This document shows, in pieces, positions 6,626 through 14,449 of a stretch of 29,550 nucleotides of DNA (positions are counted from its first letter, which is position 1; each line of letters starts with the position of its first letter). The position numbers and the translations under genes are program-made. The notes beneath the pieces were generated by a model. The model ran no database searches and was not told the DNA's origin. It worked only from the letters and a program-made list of their open reading frames with translations. Source of the stretch: a virus; IMG/VR virus record IMGVR_UViG_3300020195_000126, positions 1 to 29,550 of that record, one strand, 5' to 3'.

Positions 6626-8209
6626 GTGAAATTATCCATCCAGGAACAGATTCTAAACCAAGACCTCCGCCAGAAGCTCATCGAAGAGATCAACGCGTCC
6701 AGCAATGGGCAGCGTAAGGCCGAAGCATTCAAGCGCTACCAGTGCATGAAAGACCACTCGGACGTCTACGTTATGGAACTGCTCATGGCGCAGTTCGATG
6801 CAGGCACGGTCCGCGAGATGCAGTATGCACTGAGCAACATCTCCATCATGCGAAAGATCGTAGACAAGATCGCACGCGTCTATGCAAACGGTGTGAAGCG
6901 TTCCGCGAAGAAGAAGACCGAGACCAAGGCCATCGAAGAGATGGCAGAGCAGATGAAGCTGAACGAGCAGATGCGGAAGGTGAACAAGTACCTCGTCGCA
7001 TTCAGAAACGCACTCATGTACATCAGGCCAACGAAGGAGTCCGGCGCGATGGCCGGCAAGTATTCTATCGTCGCGCGCCCAGTGCCGCCATTCCTCTATG
7101 ACGTATTCTCAGACCCGAACGATCCAGAGAAGCCAATGGTCGTCGTGCTGTCTGATTATAAGAACGCGAACGACATCAAGTATGTGATCGGTGACGCTGC
7201 TGTCGCTGCTCGAGGCGCAGCGCCTAGCGGTAACATCGGCGTGGTCCGCGGCGTGGATGCAACGATGGTCTCGCAGCCTAGAAAGACAGCAATCCCGCAG
7301 GCTAACGTCGGAGTTGATACAGGCCAATACATCTGGTGGTCTGCCGCGTACCATTTCACGACCGATGCAAAGGGCGTCATCATCTCCGGCACGGATGAGT
7401 TCATCAATCCTATCGGCGCGCTACCGTTCGTGAACTACGCCAGAGATCAAGACGGATCTTACTGGGCTGAAGGCGGGTCAGACCTTGCTGATGGTTCGAT
7501 CCGGGTTAACGCTCTGCTGACCAACATCAACCACGTCTCGATTCAGCAGGGTTACGGCCAGCTATTCATGACGGGCAAGAATCTACCGAAGTCTTTCAAG
7601 GTCGGCCCGAACCACGCACTACAACTTGAGTACAACGAAGGCGATCCAACACCGACTGTTGGGTTCTTGTCGGCAAACCCACCCGTTGGTGATCTGCAGA
7701 AGATGGCTGAGATGTATGTCGCGCTCTTGCTCACGACTAATAACCTCTCAGTCTCCGGCTTCTCCACGTCACTCAGCGACTCGCGCCAGTTCGCGTCAGG
7801 CGTTGCCATGATGATCGACAAGTCGGAGCTCATCGAGGACATCACTGAGCAGTCTGAATTATTCTCGAACCGCGAGCGGGAGGTCTGGAAGCTCATCGGT
7901 AACTGGCATAGCTACTACAAGCAGCGCGAGCTACTCGCAGAGCCGCAGTCTCATATCGCGGTGCCAGCTGACGCGGACGTCAACGTTGCGTTCCCATCTC
8001 CTATGACAGTGCTGTCAGAGAATGAGTTACTGGACATCATCCAGAAACGGCGCGATCTCGGGTTGTCGACAGATGTCGAGCTCATTCAGCGGGATAATCC
8101 ATCTCTGACTGAAGATGAAGCGCTTGCTAAGATAGAAGCGATTACAGCTGAGAGCAAAGCACGAATGAATGCGGCGCAGGATGCCATGGGGAACCAACCA
8201 ACCAACTGA
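6626..8209 (+). CDS. Portal protein (SPP1 gp6-like)
   Basis: A 527-residue protein directly after the large terminase. The N-terminus (about 1-110) is helical and charged, followed by a region reading ISIMRKIVDKIARVYANGVKR that is typical of SPP1-type portals, a beta-rich wing, and a long C-terminal helical part (EREVWKLIGNWHSYYK onward). Twelve copies would form the ring at one capsid vertex through which DNA enters and the tail attaches. GTG start at 6626 after AGGGGAACCT. Length and position fit the family well; no single catalytic motif is expected. Confidence 0.85.
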   Translation: MKLSIQEQILNQDLRQKLIEEINASSNGQRKAEAFKRYQCMKDHSDVYVMELLMAQFDAGTVREMQYALSNISIMRKIVDKIARVYANGVKRSAKKKTETKAIEEMAEQMKLNEQMRKVNKYLVAFRNALMYIRPTKESGAMAGKYSIVARPVPPFLYDVFSDPNDPEKPMVVVLSDYKNANDIKYVIGDAAVAARGAAPSGNIGVVRGVDATMVSQPRKTAIPQANVGVDTGQYIWWSAAYHFTTDAKGVIISGTDEFINPIGALPFVNYARDQDGSYWAEGGSDLADGSIRVNALLTNINHVSIQQGYGQLFMTGKNLPKSFKVGPNHALQLEYNEGDPTPTVGFLSANPPVGDLQKMAEMYVALLLTTNNLSVSGFSTSLSDSRQFASGVAMMIDKSELIEDITEQSELFSNREREVWKLIGNWHSYYKQRELLAEPQSHIAVPADADVNVAFPSPMTVLSENELLDIIQKRRDLGLSTDVELIQRDNPSLTEDEALAKIEAITAESKARMNAAQDAMGNQPTN

Positions 8210-8244
8210 CGACGACACAGACCCAAACGAACTAGGGGAATTGA

Positions 8245-8898
8245 ATGGCGCTAAAGGTAACAAGCAATCAGGGAACGCCAAGCAAAACAGTTTCGGAGAT
8301 TGATCTCGTCTCGGACCTTCTCGTCAGCGCCGAAACGAAGCGGAACATCAAGCGTGACGTCGGGGACTACCTCGTCGAGAAGACGCTTCAATATGTGGCA
8401 GACCAACAGAGCCCGGTGACTGGCGAGAAGTGGCCGAAGCTAAGCAAGGAATACTCAGCGCTCAAGAATGCAGAGGGTGCCACTGTAGCGGCCAATATGG
8501 AATTGTCTGGCGACATGCTGAACGCACTCACTTACCGCAACACCGCGGATGGCGTTGAGCTAGGGTTCTTCGACTCTGAGGCGTGGAAGGCAGACGGCCA
8601 CCTGAAGTTCTCCGGCGAGGAAAACCACCTACCACAACGCAGGTTTCTCCCCGCTGAGGGTCAGACGTTCAAGCGCGAGATCGCAAGTGAGATCGAGTCC
8701 ATCATAGCTGACTACATCGGGAAGGACGCGGACCTTTCCAAGAGCGACTTCGACGGAGTAGAAACAGCAGCGGACTTGTGGCGCGTTCTCAGTGAGTCGT
8801 TCGAGGACATGAGCCGCGCGGATATCAGGGCTATCATCGCAGGGTCAGTGGATCTGTCAGAGCTACTCGATGACCTCGACTTACTGGGATTCCTCTAG
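8245..8898 (+). CDS. Virion morphogenesis / tail completion protein (gpG/gpS-like)
   Basis: 217 residues from ATG 8245. The middle fits the phage virion morphogenesis family: SPVTGEKWPKLSKEY (56-70), LSGDMLNALTYR with VELGFF (about 87-109), and then NHLPQRRFLP (about 127-136). The last 70 residues form an acidic helical extension (SFEDMSRADIRAIIAGSVD). Such proteins act at the head-tail interface or in tail completion. The next gene carries the same motif series, so the pair look like diverged paralogues. The stop and the next GTG overlap by one base. Confidence 0.65.
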   Translation: MALKVTSNQGTPSKTVSEIDLVSDLLVSAETKRNIKRDVGDYLVEKTLQYVADQQSPVTGEKWPKLSKEYSALKNAEGATVAANMELSGDMLNALTYRNTADGVELGFFDSEAWKADGHLKFSGEENHLPQRRFLPAEGQTFKREIASEIESIIADYIGKDADLSKSDFDGVETAADLWRVLSESFEDMSRADIRAIIAGSVDLSELLDDLDLLGFL

Positions 8899-9404
8899 TG
8901 GCTAAAGTGACAACGGCTGTTCACTTTGCAATAAACAGCCTCATCAATCGGTTCATGGGTGAGACAGAGAAGCGCGAGCTAGGCGAAACGTTCACGAGTC
9001 TAGCAAAGGATATGATCTCGAAAGGCATCAGCCCAGTCAGGGGTCACCGGAAGTTCGAGAGCTACAATGCGCAGAACACAGGGAAGAAGGGCTACCCGTA
9101 CAACATCATGAGGCAGTACGCATCCAAACGCGCGCGTCCTGTGAACCTCTACCTCTCCGGCAGCATGCTGAACGGCTACAGTTGGAGAAGTAAGCCAGGG
9201 CAACTGATCGAAGTCGGATATGTAAACGTCAGCGGAGTGGACGCCATTAAGGCGCAAGTGCATAACGACGGCACAAGGAACATACCAGCCAGGCCAACAG
9301 TCGCTAACAAACCTGGGCAACAGTTCGCTGTTGCGATTATGCGAGAATTGATTAGCGTGTACCGAAAACGTCTTGAAGACATCATCAAGAAATCGAACAA
9401 ATAA
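8898..9404 (+). CDS. Second virion morphogenesis / HK97 gp10-like protein
   Basis: GTG 8898 gives 168 residues. LYLSGSMLNGYSWR with IEVGYVNV and HNDGTRNIPARPTVANKPG repeats the motif order seen in the preceding gene (L-S-G-x-M-L-N, then hydrophobic-G-aromatic, then x-P-x-R). A basic N-terminal segment (GHRKFESYNAQNTGKKGYPYN) and a C-terminal helix (REL to KRLEDIIKKSNK) flank it. Likely a head-tail joining or tail terminator-type protein. The exact role of each paralogue cannot be assigned from sequence. Confidence 0.6.
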   Translation: MAKVTTAVHFAINSLINRFMGETEKRELGETFTSLAKDMISKGISPVRGHRKFESYNAQNTGKKGYPYNIMRQYASKRARPVNLYLSGSMLNGYSWRSKPGQLIEVGYVNVSGVDAIKAQVHNDGTRNIPARPTVANKPGQQFAVAIMRELISVYRKRLEDIIKKSNK

Positions 9405-9416
9405 GGAGGGCTGACT

Positions 9417-10055
9417 ATGCCTGAACAAGTGAAGACCGCAGAAGTAACGACCGCAGAGACAGTTGTTGCCGCAGTGCAGGAGACCGTTGGAGCTGCTGAA
9501 TATCAGCGGGTGCTAGCCGATGCGACTAAGCACAAGGCAGAAGCGAAGAAGTTTCAAGTCGAGCTAGAGACTAAGCGCGTCGACGAGATGAAGAAGGCCA
9601 ACGAATGGGAAAGCCTCGCGAAATTACGCGAAGAGAAGCTGACCGCGCTCGAGGCAGACAATACCCGCATGAAAGAGTCTTTCGTGAACGAGAAGAAGTT
9701 TAGCGCAGTCAAGGTGCTGGCCGTTGCTGCCGGGCTCCGTAAGGAAGCGCTTTCAGACCTCGACTTGCTGGAATTAAATTCTGTTATGCTCGAGACAACT
9801 TCTACAGGTAAGATGAACGTATTGGGCGCAGAGAGGTTCGTTGAATCACTCAAGACAAGCAAACCCCATTGGTTCGCGGCTCCTACAGCTCCAAACGTTA
9901 ACACGGATGGAGTTACAGTAGTCGACAGCATGGTGGGACCAGTCACCGTGGAAATGATTATGGCTGCCGAGAAAGAATCGCTCAAGACAGGCGACAAATC
10001 GAAGTACCATGATTTACACAACAAGTACCGGAAACAGCCTGGCCGCATGGCCTAA
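9417..10055 (+). CDS. Capsid scaffolding protein
   Basis: 212 residues beginning at ATG 9417 after a strong AAGGAGGG. Residues about 25-90 are a long, highly charged coiled coil (ADATKHKAEAKKFQVELETK onward). The C-terminus is basic (KYHDLHNKYRKQPGRMA), as in scaffolds that bind the coat protein with a positively charged end. Its position immediately before the major capsid gene is the usual one. It would direct prohead assembly and then leave or be degraded; no protease is encoded beside it. Confidence 0.75.
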   Translation: MPEQVKTAEVTTAETVVAAVQETVGAAEYQRVLADATKHKAEAKKFQVELETKRVDEMKKANEWESLAKLREEKLTALEADNTRMKESFVNEKKFSAVKVLAVAAGLRKEALSDLDLLELNSVMLETTSTGKMNVLGAERFVESLKTSKPHWFAAPTAPNVNTDGVTVVDSMVGPVTVEMIMAAEKESLKTGDKSKYHDLHNKYRKQPGRMA

Positions 10056-10084
10056 GTCTTCGGTAAATTCACGGAGGATTTACA

Positions 10085-10927
10085 ATGGCCGATCAAGTCA
10101 TCAACGCCGCTACTAATCTCTCGGCCATCGTGCCAGAGGTTTGGTCCCGCAGAAGTTACGACGTTCTCTTGGCCGAGCTCGCTTTCAATTCGCTGATCTC
10201 AGCGGATTACGAAGGCGATATTCGGGATCTTGGCGATATCGTCAACATCAGCAGCTTCCCAGAGTTTGACTCCGGAGAAGAACTTGCCGAGGAAGGCCGG
10301 TCTGACGCAAAAGCAATTACCGTCACGTCGCAGCAACTCACCGTCAACAAGCGCGTCGTGAAAGACTTCATCGTCACCCGCCTTGCAACGCTTCAGAGTT
10401 TGCCGCACATGGACAAGCTTCGTGAACTCGCAGTGTACGCGATCATGAAGAAGGTCCATTCGACAATCATCGCAACGATTGTTCCGAGCGCGTCAGCTCC
10501 CGATCACTCGGTAGCGTACGACTCAGCCACGACTCTCGCTCTCGCAGACATCCTTGAAGTTAAGGAACTGCTTGATGCGCAAGACGTGCCAGCGGCCAAT
10601 CGTCACATGGTTCTCGGCGCGGCTCAATCCAATGATATTTTTAATATCACGGGATTCACTTCGTCCGACTTCATGCAGACGGGATCGCCTCTTTCGACGG
10701 GCCAGCTCCCGTCGGGGCTGCTCGGCTTCATGCCGCACCTCACGACTGAGGTTGGCAATACGTCGTACTTCTTCCATCCAACGTTCATGACCATGGCGAT
10801 GCAAGAAGGCATGCGAGTCAATGAATACGACCTTGGCGTTGATGGCAAGCGCGGGGTCCGCGTTAACTGCGATCTTCTCTGGGGCCTGAAACAGCTTGAT
10901 AGCCTCCGCGTCTGTACGCTGGCCTAA
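10085..10927 (+). CDS. Major capsid protein
   Basis: 280 residues from ATG 10085, with a near-ideal GGAGGATTTACA leader. The sequence is typical of HK97-fold coat proteins of the P22-like type: an N-terminal arm (INAATNLSAIVPEVWSRRSY), an acidic E-loop-like region (SSFPEFDSGEELAEEGRSDA), a spine helix with MKKVHSTIIATIVP, and a C-terminal strand reading VNCDLLWGLKQLDSLRVCTL. It forms the icosahedral shell. It lies between scaffold and a putative decoration protein and has one of the strongest ribosome-binding sites in the window. Confidence 0.85.
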   Translation: MADQVINAATNLSAIVPEVWSRRSYDVLLAELAFNSLISADYEGDIRDLGDIVNISSFPEFDSGEELAEEGRSDAKAITVTSQQLTVNKRVVKDFIVTRLATLQSLPHMDKLRELAVYAIMKKVHSTIIATIVPSASAPDHSVAYDSATTLALADILEVKELLDAQDVPAANRHMVLGAAQSNDIFNITGFTSSDFMQTGSPLSTGQLPSGLLGFMPHLTTEVGNTSYFFHPTFMTMAMQEGMRVNEYDLGVDGKRGVRVNCDLLWGLKQLDSLRVCTLA

Positions 10928-10946
10928 TTAGGAAAGGGACATAGAA

Positions 10947-11417
10947 ATGAGTTATTTTTCACCTGAGAAATTCCAACAAGTTATCTATTTCAGCGGAGTC
11001 GCTGGAACGGGTAACTTGAGTGGTTCGGACGCGAGCAATGCTAAGGGCATTGCTGCTGACACTAACGTATGGCCGATTCCAGCTAAGTGCCTGATCGAGC
11101 GATGTTACATCGTGATCGACACGGCCATTACTGGGACGACCAATCTTGACTTCGGCGACGACGATGACGCTGATGGATTCGTCGATGGTTCCCTCTCTGT
11201 CACGCTTGGTACGGCGGGCATGTATGGATGGGACGCGAAGAAGGCTGGGGCCTACCTTCGTGTTGAGACTGCTGGAGCCACTGACCCAGCGGACATCTAC
11301 GTCGTTCCTGCTGCGAAGTACTACGCTTCGTCTGGAAAAAAGATCAAGTGCGCTATCTCCACGACCAACACTGCCGGCGCATTCAAGCTCGTTGTTGAAG
11401 GGTCGATGTTGGGTTAA
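10947..11417 (+). CDS. Putative capsid decoration or head protein
   Basis: 156 residues, beta-rich, rich in Gly, Ala, Thr and Asp, with an acidic loop DFGDDDDADGFVDGS that could bind calcium. It follows the major capsid gene by 19 nt with its own GGAAAGGGAC leader. The position and composition fit a decoration or cement protein on the capsid surface, but I see no diagnostic motif. It might also be a head fibre or connector subunit. Confidence 0.5.
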   Translation: MSYFSPEKFQQVIYFSGVAGTGNLSGSDASNAKGIAADTNVWPIPAKCLIERCYIVIDTAITGTTNLDFGDDDDADGFVDGSLSVTLGTAGMYGWDAKKAGAYLRVETAGATDPADIYVVPAAKYYASSGKKIKCAISTTNTAGAFKLVVEGSMLG

Positions 11418-11603
11418 TTGGCCACTCTAATTACTCGCCTTAGATTTGTATCTTCACGGAAGCCAGAGCAGCTCGGTCAATATCTGACTGCTCTTGGCTT
11501 CCGTGTTCAAATTTACGGCGCGCCTGTGTTTGATGGTAAGCGTTTGTTTTTATGGTTCGTCCCGCCTGATAACGGCCGGGATGTTCCAAGCACAAATATT
11601 TGA
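11418..11603 (+). CDS. Small hypothetical protein overlapping a strong hairpin
   Basis: The TTG at 11418 follows the preceding TAA with no gap and encodes 61 residues (MATLITRLRFVSSRKPEQLG onward, then RLFLWFVPPDNGRD). It reads like a genuine small alpha/beta protein, and the next gene follows nine nt later. Much of its first half is also a 51-nt stem-loop (11455-11505), so the DNA carries both a coding and a structural constraint. Function unknown. Confidence 0.45.
   Translation: MATLITRLRFVSSRKPEQLGQYLTALGFRVQIYGAPVFDGKRLFLWFVPPDNGRDVPSTNI
11455..11505 (+). other. Strong RNA stem-loop behind the capsid genes
   Basis: CACGGAAGCCAGAGCAG (11455-11471) pairs with CTGCTCTTGGCTTCCGTG (11488-11505): 10 bp, one bulged base, then 7 bp, around a 16-nt loop. 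No T-run follows, so it is not a classic intrinsic terminator. It lies 38 nt after the putative decoration gene and would protect or process the 3' end of the capsid mRNA, or modulate translation of the small gene it overlaps. Confidence 0.6.
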
Positions 11604-11611
11604 GGTGACCT

Positions 11612-12496
11612 ATGGGCGTTCCAATCCATCCAGCTGGCGCAGTAGAGAACCTGAAAGTGGATTCTGTCGCTATCGCTGAAGTGTCGCTGTTTACTCCGAC
11701 GCTGGACGATAGCGTGTTTGAGGTGCAGCTGGTTACATTGGCAACTGTTGCTGGTACGACCACGGGCGACTTCTTCATTGTCGAGAACGCGGCCGGATTA
11801 AAGATGGCTGTATGGCTGGATAAGGCCGGAACCAATAGCCCGCCAATTGGGGCGATTTATTCTGCCGCAGACGTGAAGGTAAGAGCTAACATCAGCTCAG
11901 ACACTACTGCTACCACTGTGAGTGCTCGAGTAGCTGCCGCTATGACTGCCGGAGGTCCCATTGCCAACCTCACCAGGCTAGACAACCTCGATGGCACGAT
12001 CACATTTACTGCAACGAAGGTTGGCAACGTAACAGCTCCATCTCAATTCCGAGCTGACGAGGGCGGCGCTGGCTCTGTCGTCACCGCAACAGTTACTGGC
12101 GGCGTTGCATCGAGTTTGCAGAATGACTATGTGATCATCCGTAATGATGCCACCACGTACCATGCATGGCTCAATGTGAACAGCGAAGGCACTGATCCTG
12201 CTCCTGCCAGTTCCACTGCGATCGCAGTAACTGCAGCATCAGGGGCGACCCAGGCTACGATAGCGGCAGCATTCGCAGCAGCCATTGACGCCAATGCGAA
12301 TTTCTATGCAAACGTTTTTGGAGCCGATCAGGTGCAAGTCAGAAACGTAACGGGCGGAACGGTAACAGACATCTCGGTCACTAACGCTACTGGGTTTACG
12401 GCATCAGTTCTTAGCCAGGGCGCAGCGGCTAACGCAACTGGGATTAACCCGGCATCGAGCCCTGAGTCTATTTCAAATAATCCAAGCGCAGTTTAA
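11612..12496 (+). CDS. Virion structural protein with two related beta-rich modules
   Basis: 294 residues from ATG 11612, almost entirely small and beta-forming residues. Two related modules of about 95 residues can be seen. One starts at GDFFIVENAAGLKMAVWLDK, the second at NDYVIIRNDATTYHAWLNVN. Each has the order (Y/F)xx, an aromatic (A/V)W(L/F) strand, a Pro/Ala-rich loop, an Ala-rich helix (TIAAAFAAAIDAN) and further strands. The second is clearly related to the insert in the tail tube gene at 14450 (DPAPAxSTA shared). Probably an exposed head or head-tail protein; exact place unknown. Confidence 0.6.
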   Translation: MGVPIHPAGAVENLKVDSVAIAEVSLFTPTLDDSVFEVQLVTLATVAGTTTGDFFIVENAAGLKMAVWLDKAGTNSPPIGAIYSAADVKVRANISSDTTATTVSARVAAAMTAGGPIANLTRLDNLDGTITFTATKVGNVTAPSQFRADEGGAGSVVTATVTGGVASSLQNDYVIIRNDATTYHAWLNVNSEGTDPAPASSTAIAVTAASGATQATIAAAFAAAIDANANFYANVFGADQVQVRNVTGGTVTDISVTNATGFTASVLSQGAAANATGINPASSPESISNNPSAV

Positions 12497-12510
12497 CCAG
12501 AGGAAACCAA

Positions 12511-12645
12511 ATGAACGCAGAACAAGAAGCCCCAAAAGTAGAAGAAGCCCCTGCCGCAGTTCCAGAAGCACCGAAGCCAGCAGAGCCAGAAGCTGCTCCA
12601 GAAGCTGCACCAGAAGCGCCAGGAAAAGAACTGGCGACCGCTTAA
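12511..12645 (+). CDS. Pro/Ala/Glu-rich small protein, possibly the front part of a frameshifted gene
   Basis: ATG 12511 with AGAGGA seven nt upstream gives 44 residues made almost only of Ala, Pro, Glu and Lys (EAPKVEEAPAAVPEAPKPAE). Such stretches are flexible linkers rather than folded domains, so a free 44-residue protein is odd. The +1 frame becomes protein-like near 12620 and continues to 12859. The pair probably form, or once formed, one gene with a linker-like N-terminus. Confidence 0.5.
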   Translation: MNAEQEAPKVEEAPAAVPEAPKPAEPEAAPEAAPEAPGKELATA

Positions 12646-12859
12646 CGACCCGCGATCAGCATGCGGGACTGGCGACTTGCTGCTTACCGCTGCCGGCGGC
12701 ACGGTTACGCTGACTGGAACGAGTACGACGAACCTCCCGACTGGATCGGGTAGGACGCTTGGGTGTGGCACCGGAACGGCTAAGACAATTGGAGCCGGCT
12801 CTGTATCCATGGATATCGACGCATTCGCTTACGATTTCTCGCCGAGTACATTGAGGTAG
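12620..12859 (+). pseudogene. +1-frame continuation of the 12511 gene (no start of its own)
   Basis: This frame is open from 12542 to TAG at 12857-12859. From 12629 it reads like a real beta-rich phage structural protein (NWRPLNDPRSACGTGDLLLT, then repeated GT and TG, ending SMDIDAFAYDF). It has no ATG or GTG near its beginning. A single-base change around the A-run at 12624-12627 would fuse it to the Pro/Ala-rich N-terminus. It is therefore a frameshifted gene, a programmed frameshift product or a sequencing error. A shorter frame at 12661-12753 overlaps it. Confidence 0.4.
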
Positions 12860-12865
12860 TGTGGC

Positions 12866-12940
12866 ATGGCTTACATCATAAGGAAGTTTAAATGGATGTT
12901 TTGGTGCAGCTTTGCTCTGAACTTAGGGCTTATTACATAG
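12866..12940 (+). CDS. 24-residue membrane micropeptide
   Basis: ATG 12866, with GAGG nine nt before it, reads MAYIIRKFKWMFWCSFALNL and four more residues. A basic N-terminus followed by about 16 hydrophobic residues predicts one short membrane helix with its N-terminus inside. It fills most of the otherwise empty 118-nt gap before the connector gene. Small size keeps confidence low. Confidence 0.3.
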   Translation: MAYIIRKFKWMFWCSFALNLGLIT

Positions 12941-12978
12941 TAGTTCCTGACCCGCTACCATGAGAGGCATAATAGACT

Positions 12979-13983
12979 ATGGCAATCTTTCCAGTTCTCG
13001 AAACAGAAGATAGAGTCCAGATCAGCGACAAGACGCGCATCAGCTGCGCTGGCTCTTTCGTTGCTGGAACCTCAAACGCGATCACGAACAGAGAGATCAA
13101 GCCAGGAGCGGCAGAGACTTACATCTCAGTTACATCGGCGCAGTTTCTCGATTGGCAGTTTGCGTTTACCGTCGACATCGGAACGACCAATAACAAAATC
13201 AACTTCAAAGAGAGCGGCGCTGAGCTAACGGCAACGCTGACGAGCGGGAACTATACGCTCGCGACCCTTGCCACAGAGATCCAGACACAGATGACATCGG
13301 CTGGCGGAACGTATACTGTGACCGTGCTCAACTCTGTTTACACCATTGCCGGCGCTGCCACGTTCTCGCTCTTGATTAAGAGCGGAACCAATGCCGCGAC
13401 TTCCGCATTACCGCACATCGGCTTTACAGGAACAGTCGACAAGGCGAATGCAGCTACCTACGACAGCGCCATGGTCAAGTCAGCCACCAGGACCATCAGC
13501 CTGCGCGTTACGAATGCAGACGGTAACGAAGTCATCACCAAAAACATCAGCGTGTTTTCTGTTGCCGGTGATCGACTCTACTCGACGGACGATCTTCTGA
13601 AGCTCAGTGAGCCGAAGATTATGAACCTAGTCCAGACAGGGAGGACCACGTTCAAAGACATCCATCGTCGGTGCCAAGACTTGATTCTAGCCTTCCTCGA
13701 TAAAGAGGGTCACGTCGACGCGTATGGTGACAAGTTCACGAAGGACACCTTGCTAGACACCGAGGAACTGCAAGAGTGGTCGACATTCATGGCTCTTCGG
13801 CTCATCCACGAGGGACGATCTAATGCGACAAACGACATATTCCACGAAAAAGCGGGGCGCTATCGCGAGCTCGAGAAGTTTCACCGAGAGCGCGCGGTCC
13901 TTCGTGTGGATCTGGACGCTTCTGGTTCTGTTGATGATTTTGAGCAGACCGATATTCGCTCCACTGTTGTGGTAAGGCGTTAG
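12979..13983 (+). CDS. Head-tail connector protein with N-terminal beta-rich module
   Basis: 334 residues, apparently a fusion. Residues about 45-165 form a module starting FAFTVDIGTTNNKINFKESG, then AELTATL, and FSLLIKSGTNAATSALPHIGF. The same module opens the distal tail gene at 17622. From about 190 on the sequence is helical (LLKLSEPKIMNLVQTGRTTF onward), as in head-tail adaptors. Near the C-terminus DLDASGSVDDFE looks like a dockerin/EF-hand-type calcium loop. Its place after the capsid block and before the tail tube supports a connector role. Confidence 0.6.
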   Translation: MAIFPVLETEDRVQISDKTRISCAGSFVAGTSNAITNREIKPGAAETYISVTSAQFLDWQFAFTVDIGTTNNKINFKESGAELTATLTSGNYTLATLATEIQTQMTSAGGTYTVTVLNSVYTIAGAATFSLLIKSGTNAATSALPHIGFTGTVDKANAATYDSAMVKSATRTISLRVTNADGNEVITKNISVFSVAGDRLYSTDDLLKLSEPKIMNLVQTGRTTFKDIHRRCQDLILAFLDKEGHVDAYGDKFTKDTLLDTEELQEWSTFMALRLIHEGRSNATNDIFHEKAGRYRELEKFHRERAVLRVDLDASGSVDDFEQTDIRSTVVVRR

Positions 13984-13985
13984 AG

Positions 13986-14414
13986 GTGGCAATCGCAGAC
14001 GTCCGAACTTACGCCAGGGCTCGCATGGACGCTCTCAGCTACGTTGAGCACTATGACGGTTTCAATTTTGAGAACATCCCAGGGACTAAGTTTGACACGG
14101 CATACCACATAGAGATGGGCGTGGCCCGCGGCTTGTCGAACAACCAGAACTGTCAGGTGACTGAGGTGCCTTATACGGTGCGCGCGTTCTTCGCAGGCGG
14201 TGCAGATCCTAAGGCCGTTCTCGAGACGAGCATAGCGTCCGGCGATGCCATCGTTGCAGAGATGATTGATCCATCGAATAGATTAGTGCAGTCTGGATTA
14301 AAGAACGTTCGCTTTGACTCGATGTCAGTTGAGCCTGTGGCAGATTCAAACGACAATAGTATTGTGGTCAAGGTTGACTTTACAGCTATGGTGATAACGG
14401 ACACGTCGTCGTGA
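13986..14414 (+). CDS. Probable tail terminator / tail completion protein
   Basis: The GTG at 13986 lies three nt after the previous stop and gives 142 residues of mixed alpha/beta sequence, with an early helix and several strands (CQVTEVPYTVRAFFAGG, VVKVDFTAMVITDT). Genes at this place, between connectors and the tail tube, usually encode the ring that ends tail-tube growth. No diagnostic motif was seen, so the assignment is positional. Confidence 0.45.
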   Translation: MAIADVRTYARARMDALSYVEHYDGFNFENIPGTKFDTAYHIEMGVARGLSNNQNCQVTEVPYTVRAFFAGGADPKAVLETSIASGDAIVAEMIDPSNRLVQSGLKNVRFDSMSVEPVADSNDNSIVVKVDFTAMVITDTSS

Positions 14415-14449
14415 CGCGCCGAAACTGGTTCAATCGGGGGATTAAATAA

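Noticed and set aside
11455-11505. Intrinsic transcription terminator
   Set aside because: The stem is strong, but no T-run follows and the transcription unit continues through the tail genes.
12661-12753. 30-residue Trp-rich frame (MRDWRLAAYRCRRHGYADWN onward)
   Set aside because: Looks protein-like but overlaps the longer +1-frame continuation of the 12511 gene and has no ribosome-binding site. Kept only as an alternative reading.
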